From Cellulomonas sp. APG4 (GTDB lineage Bacteria; Actinomycetota; Actinomycetes; Actinomycetales; Cellulomonadaceae), in contig NZ_JAACYI010000004.1 in NCBI RefSeq assembly GCF_009996735.1, positions 62,001 through 126,000 on the forward strand: a stretch of 64,000 bases of DNA. Direction: 5' to 3'. Numbering within the stretch: the first letter of the stretch is position 1; every line of letters starts with the position of its first letter. Below, piece by piece: positions 56,979 through 64,000 of this stretch. The translations under genes and the position numbers were made by a program. A model generated the notes under the pieces. It saw nothing but the letters and a program-made list of their open reading frames with translations. It was not told the origin of the DNA and searched no databases.

Positions 56979-57005
56979 GTCCCGGGCACACGCGGGCCCC
57001 GGGAC
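56979..57005. promoter_or_regulatory. Symmetric operator between SDR and xth
   Basis: GTCCCGGG (56979-56986) and CCCGGGAC (56998-57005) are perfect inverted repeats, overlapped by CACACG (56987-56992) and CGTGTG (57005-57010). The centre at 56992 is within half a base of the midpoint between the two start codons (56991.5). Confidence 0.55.
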
Positions 57006-57022
57006 GTGTGGGCGGACCCGGG

Positions 57023-57028
57023 TAGCGT
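57023..57028 (+). promoter_or_regulatory. -10 box of xth
   Basis: TAGCGT, 7 bases before the ATG at 57036, so the transcript should be leaderless; no ribosome site is seen. Confidence 0.55.
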
Positions 57029-57035
57029 GCGCGCC

Positions 57036-57836
57036 ATGCGGATCGCGACCTGGAACATCAACTCGGTACGCGCGCGGGCGGACCGTGCTGTCGCGTGGCT
57101 CGAGCGCACCGGCACCGACGTGCTCGCGCTCCAGGAGACCAAGTGCAGCGACGCGCAGTTCCCGCACGCCGTGTTCGAGGCCGCGGGCTACGAGGTCGCG
57201 CACGTGGGGATCAACCAGTGGAACGGCGTCGCGGTGGTCTCGCGCGTGGGCCTGGCGGACGTCGAGGTCGGGTTCCCGGGCCAGCCCACCTTCGGAGCCG
57301 ACGAGCCCGTGGTCGAGGCCCGGGCGATCGCGGCGACCTGCGGCGGGGTAAGGGTCTGGAGCCTCTACGTGCCGCACGGGCGCGCGGTGGACGACCCGCA
57401 CTACGCCTACAAGCTCGCGTGGCTCGCGCGGCTGCGCGAGGCCGCCCACGCATGGGTGGACCCGACGACGGGCGACCCGGACGCGCAGGTCGCGCTCGTG
57501 GGTGACTGGAACGTGATCCCGCTCGACTCCGACGTGTGGGACGTGACGAAGTTCGACGGCCACACGCACGTGACCCCGGCTGAGCGCGAGGCCTTCTTCG
57601 CGTTCGCCGAGACCGGGTTCACCGAGGTGTCCCGCGTCCACGTCCCCGACGAGGGCCGGTACACCTACTGGGACTACCAGCAGCTCGCGTTCCCGAAGAA
57701 CCGCGGCCTGCGCATCGACTTCGCCTGGACGTCGCCCGCGCTCACGCCGCGCGTGACCGGCGTGACCATCGACCGCGAGGAGCGCAAGGGCAAGGGCGCC
57801 TCGGACCACGTGCCCGTGGTGCTCGACGTCGCGTGA
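57036..57836 (+). CDS. xth: Exodeoxyribonuclease III
   Basis: A 266-residue AP endonuclease/3'-5' exonuclease of base-excision repair. Seen: MRIATWNINSVRARADR, LALQETKCSDAQFP with the metal Glu, GDWNVIPLDSDVWD with the catalytic Asp/Asn, RIDFAWTSPAL, and the C-terminal ASDHVPVVLDV with the catalytic Asp-His. The length and order of motifs are normal. It is divergent from the SDR gene and leaderless. Confidence 0.95.
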   Translation: MRIATWNINSVRARADRAVAWLERTGTDVLALQETKCSDAQFPHAVFEAAGYEVAHVGINQWNGVAVVSRVGLADVEVGFPGQPTFGADEPVVEARAIAATCGGVRVWSLYVPHGRAVDDPHYAYKLAWLARLREAAHAWVDPTTGDPDAQVALVGDWNVIPLDSDVWDVTKFDGHTHVTPAEREAFFAFAETGFTEVSRVHVPDEGRYTYWDYQQLAFPKNRGLRIDFAWTSPALTPRVTGVTIDREERKGKGASDHVPVVLDVA

Positions 57837-57883
57837 GTCCCCCGGACGGACGCCCGGTGGCACGCACCGCGCGCAGCGCGCAC

Positions 57884-57889
57884 TAGGTT
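57884..57889 (+). promoter_or_regulatory. -10 box of the DUF4190 gene
   Basis: TAGGTT, 7 bases before the ATG at 57897; no ribosome site is seen. Confidence 0.5.
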
Positions 57890-57896
57890 GGCCGCC

Positions 57897-58691
57897 ATGA
57901 GCAGCCCGGAGCGCGACGGCGACCCCGTCGACGGTGCCCCCGAGCCCTCGACGCCCACCGACGGGTGGTCGGCCGTCGACCGTCTGCTCGGCGAGCGCGC
58001 CCCCGACCCCGCCCACACGTCGCCGTCGGGCGGGTGGGACGACGACCGTCCGTCGCCCGAGGAGCGTGGCTGGCCCGCGTCGCGTGCGCATGACGACTCG
58101 GGCTGGCCGTCGTCGCGCGGCCTCGAGTGGCCGAGCGAGGACGACGAGCGCGCCGCTGCGAGCCCCGCCGGACCGCCCACGCCCGCGTTCCCTGCGCCCC
58201 CGGCACCTGCCACTCCTCCGGCGCCGCGGCCCGCACCCTCGACGTCTCCCGCCGCGCGTGCGCCCTCGACCGCGCCGCCCGTTACCCCGCGCGACCCGTA
58301 CCTGACGAGCCCGGCCACGCAGGGGTCGCACGCGTCGCCGTCGTCGAGCCCGTGGGGACCGCCCGCGCCCGCCACAGACCCGCACGCACCCCACCCCACC
58401 CCGCCGCCCACCGCAGCGACCGCGCCGCCCGGGGGGTGGCAGCAGCTCGAAGGGACCCAGTGGGAGGGGCTCGCGGTCGCGGCCTTCGTCGTGTCGGTCG
58501 TCAGCATGTTCTGCCTCAACCTCTTCGGCCCGGTCGGCATCGTGCTCGGCGCCGTCGCGCTGCAGCGGCTCGCGCACAGCGGTCGGCGCGGGCGCGGCCT
58601 CGCGGGGTGGGCCATCGGTGTGGGTGTCGTGAGCTCGATCATCGGCCTGCTGTTCCTCATCGGCGTGCTCGCGGACGAGGGGCTGCTGTGA
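57897..58691 (+). CDS. DUF4190-type membrane protein
   Basis: A 264-residue protein. Residues 1-180 are a disordered Pro/Ala/Ser/Asp-rich region (PAPATPPAPRPAPSTSPAAR). Two helices at the end, GLAVAAFVVSVVSMFCLNLFG and WAIGVGVVSSIIGLLFLIGV, with the linker ALQRLAHSGRRGRGLA, match DUF4190. The stop overlaps the start of the next gene (GTGA), so the two are translated together, and they may work together at the cell envelope. Leaderless start after TAGGTT. Confidence 0.75.
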   Translation: MSSPERDGDPVDGAPEPSTPTDGWSAVDRLLGERAPDPAHTSPSGGWDDDRPSPEERGWPASRAHDDSGWPSSRGLEWPSEDDERAAASPAGPPTPAFPAPPAPATPPAPRPAPSTSPAARAPSTAPPVTPRDPYLTSPATQGSHASPSSSPWGPPAPATDPHAPHPTPPPTAATAPPGGWQQLEGTQWEGLAVAAFVVSVVSMFCLNLFGPVGIVLGAVALQRLAHSGRRGRGLAGWAIGVGVVSSIIGLLFLIGVLADEGLL

Positions 58692-59281
58692 GCGGCGGAC
58701 AGCCGGCACCCGGTGCGACGCCGGGCGGGTGGTACCCGCAGGAGGCCTACTACGCGCCGGGCTGGCAGGCGCCCGCCGGTCCGCCGCCTCCCCGCCGACG
58801 CTGGGGCCTGTGGCTGGCGGCCGCTGCGATCGCCCTGGTGGTGCTCGCCGTCGTCGGGTTGCTCACGGCGCAGCTGGTGCGGGGCCTCGGGACGCGGCCC
58901 CTGGGCGAGGTCGAGGCCGCCAGGCAGGCGAACGCGCGTCAGCTCGCGCCGGGCCACTGCGTCGAGCAGCTCCCGCCCGACGGCGTGGTGGACCGCGTGA
59001 CGGTGGTCCCGTGTGCCGAGCCCCACGAGGCCGAGGTGGTCGCGAGCCTCGAGCTCGACGACGGCGACTGGCCCGGCGCGCGCGAGGTGCGGCGCACCGT
59101 CGAGCGCTACTGCGAGATGGACGCCGCCCAGCTCGAGGCCGGCCACCGCGCGGTCGTGTGGACGCCGGGCGAGGAGGGCTGGGGCCAGGGCGACCGCACG
59201 GGCCTGTGCCTCGCACAAGCACCGCAGGGCGCCGTCGTCGGCTCGTGGCACGAGGGCACCCCGGTGACCCCGGCGCCCTGA
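58688..59281 (+). CDS. Septum-formation-domain membrane protein
   Basis: A 197-residue protein. A Pro/Gly/Tyr-rich N-terminus (AYYAPGWQAPAGPPPPRR) leads to one membrane helix at about 40-63 (LWLAAAAIALVVLAVVGLL). The outside part contains the septum_form pattern LAPGHCVEQLPPDG, VVPCAEPHEAEVVASLEL and YCEMDAAQLEAG, with cysteines able to form disulfides. Such proteins are found with DUF4190 neighbours in actinobacteria; the role in septation is only by family name. Confidence 0.8.
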   Translation: MSGGQPAPGATPGGWYPQEAYYAPGWQAPAGPPPPRRRWGLWLAAAAIALVVLAVVGLLTAQLVRGLGTRPLGEVEAARQANARQLAPGHCVEQLPPDGVVDRVTVVPCAEPHEAEVVASLELDDGDWPGAREVRRTVERYCEMDAAQLEAGHRAVVWTPGEEGWGQGDRTGLCLAQAPQGAVVGSWHEGTPVTPAP

Positions 59282-59306
59282 CCTCCTCCCCGCGAGGCCG
59301 CCACTG

Positions 59307-59361
59307 CGCGCCGAGGTCGCCGGTCGCGCGGCACTACCTCGGCGCGGGGTGGCGACCTCGG
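59307..59361. repeat. Hairpin repeat, family 2 copy A
   Basis: CCGAGGTCGCC (59311-59321) pairs with GGCGACCTCGG (59351-59361), and CGCGCCGAGGT (59307-59317) can pair instead with ACCTCGGCGCG (59336-59346). It lies between convergent genes and may end both transcripts; it shares the CCGAGGTCGCC unit with the copy at 60881. Confidence 0.7.
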
Positions 59362-59374
59362 CGGCAGGGTGGGG

Positions 59375-60223
59375 TCAGGGGGTCGCGGGCGCGGTGACCT
59401 CGATGCGGGTCTGCTCACCGTCGGACCGCAGGAGGTAGGTCACGCCCGGCGTCGGCCCGCCCTCACCGCCCTCGTCGTCGAACACCTCAGGGAACGCCGG
59501 TCCGGGCCACCACGCGACGTACCGGCCGTCGGTGATCGTCGCCTCGACCTCGGTGCCGCCGGGCGTCTCGAGGGTCAGCCCGTCGACCTCGGGGCCCACC
59601 CGTCCCTCGGTGAAGGAGACGGTCGGCACCTCCTGGCCTGCCTCGGTGGGGCCGCCGAACTGGAAGAACGCCCCCTCGACGTGGCCGTCCACGCCGTCGT
59701 CGTACGCGACGTCCGAGCCGCTCGCGGCACCCGACGTGACGTAGCCCGCGTCACCCGCGCCGGGCGGCACGTGCGCAAGGCACGCGCCCACCAGGTCGCC
59801 GCCGGTGTAGAGCAGCGCGACCCAGGCACCCCGACGCTCCGCGACCACCGGCTCAGGGCTCGGCATGCGGAGCTGGTCCCGGCACGCGGCGTCGGCGACG
59901 GCGCGGTCGGCCGCGGCGAGCGTGCCGGGCGAAGCCGACCAGGACGCGTAGGCCGGGTGCGCACCGCCGAGCTGGCCCGGCAGCGCCCAGCCCACGGCCG
60001 CCAGGGCCGCAGCCGCCGCGGGGATCGCGACCCACCTGACGGCGGGCCGACGGCGGTCGGGCGGCTCGACGGCGAGCGGTGCCGCTGGGTCGCTCGCGAG
60101 GATGCGGTGCCGCGCGGCCTCGGCGCGGCGCAGCGGCACGTCGTCGACGGGGGGCGCGGGGTCGAGGCGACGCAGCATCACGTCGGTACGGGCGGGGATG
60201 AGGTCCTGCGTGCTGGTGTCCAT
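59375..60223 (-). CDS. Membrane partner (probable anti-sigma factor) of the ECF sigma
   Basis: A 282-residue protein. The cytoplasmic N-terminus (STQDLIPARTDVMLRRLDPAPP ... HRILASDP) resembles the CU044_5270 family that sits next to sigma factors. One membrane helix follows at about 67-84 (WVAIPAAAAALAAVGWAL), then an outer beta-rich domain with two cysteines (DAACRDQL, LVGACLAHVP). No HxxxCxxC zinc motif is present. It begins 2 bases after the sigma stop with GGAG upstream. Inhibition of the sigma factor is likely but not proven. Confidence 0.75.
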   Translation of the reverse strand: MDTSTQDLIPARTDVMLRRLDPAPPVDDVPLRRAEAARHRILASDPAAPLAVEPPDRRRPAVRWVAIPAAAAALAAVGWALPGQLGGAHPAYASWSASPGTLAAADRAVADAACRDQLRMPSPEPVVAERRGAWVALLYTGGDLVGACLAHVPPGAGDAGYVTSGAASGSDVAYDDGVDGHVEGAFFQFGGPTEAGQEVPTVSFTEGRVGPEVDGLTLETPGGTEVEATITDGRYVAWWPGPAFPEVFDDEGGEGGPTPGVTYLLRSDGEQTRIEVTAPATP

Positions 60224-60225
60224 GA

Positions 60226-60822
60226 TCACTCCGTGCTGGCGTGCGGGGCGGTGGACGGAGCGAGGGAGCGCGCGGGCGTCGTCGGCGCGCTACCCGCGGT
60301 GGTCGCACCGGGGGCGGGTTCGGGGTCGAGCAGGCGGCGCAGACGCCGTCGGGCGCGGTGCAGGCGGAGGCGGTACGCGACAGCTGAGATGCCGAGCACC
60401 CGGCCGGCCTGCGGTGACGGGAGGTCCTCCCAGACCGCGAGCGCGAGCACCTCCTGCTCGTCGGCGGTCAGGCGCCGCCAGGCCGCGGCGAGGTCGACGT
60501 GCCGCGCGACGTCGTCGGCGGTGAGCTGCTCGGCCGACGACGGCGCGGTGGCGATGCGCACCATGAGCGCGTCACGCCGGGCCTCGCCGCGCCGGTCGTT
60601 GAGCAGGCAGCGGCGCGCGGTGCCGAAGAGCCAGGCGCGTGCGTCGTCGGGCCGCGGCGGGACGTCGTCGAGACGGCGCCAGGCGACGAGGAAGGCCTCG
60701 TGGACGACGTCCTCGGCGCGACCCGGGCCCGCGCGGCGCTGGACGAAGCGCAGGACGTCGGCGTACGTGGCGTCGTAGAGGTCGGCGAAGCGCTCCTCAC
60801 GAGCGCGGCGGAGATCGGTCAC
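60226..60822 (-). CDS. ECF-type RNA polymerase sigma factor
   Basis: A 198-residue sigma factor. Region 2: RFADLYDATYADVLRFVQRRAGPGRAEDVVHEAFLVAWRRLD with the DVVHEAFL motif. Region 4: LAAAWRRLTADEQEVLALAVWEDLPSPQAGRVLGISAVAYRLRLHRARRRL, a complete helix-turn-helix. A short tail follows. It is transcribed with its membrane partner. GTG start at 60822. The target promoters are unknown. Confidence 0.92.
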   Translation of the reverse strand: MTDLRRAREERFADLYDATYADVLRFVQRRAGPGRAEDVVHEAFLVAWRRLDDVPPRPDDARAWLFGTARRCLLNDRRGEARRDALMVRIATAPSSAEQLTADDVARHVDLAAAWRRLTADEQEVLALAVWEDLPSPQAGRVLGISAVAYRLRLHRARRRLRRLLDPEPAPGATTAGSAPTTPARSLAPSTAPHASTE

Positions 60823-60880
60823 ACCTCTACCTGTCCGCCCACACCCCCACTGTGTCGCACGGACCTGCGCCGCGCTGCCC

Positions 60881-60933
60881 GCCGAGGTCGCCGCTCCCGG
60901 CCGAGGTCGCCAGGAGCGGCCGGCGACCTCGGC
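60881..60933. repeat. Hairpin repeat, family 2 copy B
   Basis: GCCGAGGTCGCC (60881-60892) and GGCGACCTCGGC (60922-60933) are perfect reverse complements, with a second CCGAGGTCGCC at 60901-60911 between and nested GCTCC/GGAGC pairing. It lies 14 bases past the clpB stop on the minus strand and probably ends clpB mRNA. Confidence 0.75.
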
Positions 60934-60946
60934 GCGGGGCGGTGGG

Positions 60947-63568
<2,622 letters not shown>

Positions 63569-63710
63569 GGCTTCCTCCGGTCGATCCGACTCGTCTGACC
63601 TTCAGAACGAGCCCAGAGTTGAGCCTATTCCGCTCAACTCTGGTTGGCGAGTGGATGGCCGGCTGTGGGCGGGGGTGCCGGTGCGATCACCGCTGTGGGA
63701 GGGTCGACCC
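63569..63710. other. Divergent intergenic region with HAIR
   Basis: A 142-base gap between clpB and the LppM-like gene. It holds the HAIR operator (63613-63643) on the clpB side and GGGAGGG before the plus-strand ATG. No small gene seen. Confidence 0.5.
63613..63643. promoter_or_regulatory. HAIR (HspR-binding inverted repeat)
   Basis: CCAGAGTTGAGC (63613-63624), spacer CTATTCC (7), GCTCAACTCTGG (63632-63643): perfect 12-bp arms. The core TTGAGC-N7-GCTCAA closely fits the HAIR consensus CTTGAGT-N7-ACTCAAG. It lies 45-75 bases upstream of clpB, where HspR represses heat-shock genes. Confidence 0.9.
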
Positions 63711-64000
63711 ATGCGCATGCGTCCCCTCAAGGCCCTGGCCCTCGTCGGCGTGCTGGCGGTCACCCTGTCCGGCTGCCTCAAGATGAACCTCGACCTCGAG
63801 CTCCAGCCCGACGACACGATCGACGGCACGATGGTCTTCGCGGTCTCGCGAGACCTCGCGGAGTCGCTCGAGATGGACCCCGAGCAGATGGCGCAGGAGA
63901 TGCGCGACGACATGCTCGCCGACAGCCCCGACGGCGCGACCGCCGAGCCGTACGACGACGGCGACTTCGTGGGCAGCACCATGACCTTCGAGGGCGAGCC
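63711..64000 (+). CDS. LppM-like lipoprotein, start only
   Basis: The first 96 residues of a lipoprotein cut by the window end. The signal peptide [20 protein letters not shown] leads to lipobox LSGC, then [20 protein letters not shown] and [18 protein letters not shown], which is the LppM domain start. Mycobacterial LppM is a surface lipoprotein involved in host interaction, but members occur in non-pathogens. GGGAGGG lies 7 bases before the ATG. The end of the gene is not visible. Confidence 0.8.
   Translation, partial: MRMRPLKALALVGVLAVTLSGCLKMNLDLELQPDDTIDGTMVFAVSRDLAESLEMDPEQMAQEMRDDMLADSPDGATAEPYDDGDFVGSTMTFEGE

Overview
The window is chromosomal DNA of a very GC-rich Gram-positive actinobacterium. 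The purine genes, the class II fructose-bisphosphate aldolase, PurA next to a DUF3151 gene, ClpB behind a HAIR-type operator, an IdeR/DmdR-type iron box, lipoproteins with lipoboxes and TAnnnT -10 boxes sitting 6-8 bases before start codons all fit. A Cellulomonas-like member of the Micrococcales is my best guess. That is an inference, because no rRNA or other species marker is present. No tRNA, rRNA, CRISPR array, prophage or insertion sequence was found. Sixty-one protein genes fill the window almost without gaps, and many are translationally coupled by ATGA or GTGA overlaps.

Layout. 0.1-8.7 kb: a small membrane protein, a 1254-residue secreted nuclease/5'-nucleotidase behind a CRP-like site, a sterol-carrier-family protein with glutamate dehydrogenase, and purL. 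8.8-12.6 kb: DUF2599 lipoprotein, DUF2804 protein, LigC-type DNA ligase and a phosphotransferase. 12.7-19.3 kb: a divergent fatty-acid beta-oxidation locus (acyl-CoA oxidase and TetR regulator on one side; thiolase, FabG4-like reductase and MaoC hydratase on the other). 19.4-25.9 kb: assorted small genes and purS-purQ-(GNAT/kinase fusion). 26-36.3 kb: alcohol dehydrogenase, then a peptide/nickel-type ABC transporter operon ending in a GH3 glycosidase, divergent from a TetR gene. 36.4-40 kb: HhH protein, amidohydrolase, CueP and siderophore-interacting protein. 40.1-44.2 kb: purD-purC, purA, DUF3151. 44.3-47.4 kb: partner-switching genes (two STAS proteins around a PAS/SpoIIE/HATPase protein). 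47.5-57.8 kb: fbaA, an ABC export operon with a TrmH methylase, HAD phosphatase, YwiC-like protein, LemA cassette, pyrE, SDR and xth. 57.9-64 kb: DUF4190/septum-formation pair, ECF sigma factor with its membrane partner, clpB, and the start of an LppM-like lipoprotein.

How the genes work together. The purine genes (purL, purSQ, purDC, purA) lie in four places rather than one operon. The GH3 operon looks like uptake of oligosaccharides by an Opp-type transporter followed by cytoplasmic hydrolysis. The beta-oxidation locus appears to be controlled by a TetR protein whose operator overlaps both divergent -10 boxes. The most notable unexplained signals are regulatory: a perfect DosR-like palindrome centred 42.5 bases before a YwiC-family start, two CRP-like sites, a symmetric inverted repeat midway between the SDR and xth promoters, two palindromes in the cueP promoter, two families of hairpin-forming repeats at gene ends, and a fresh-looking 68-bp tandem duplication over the cueP stop codon.
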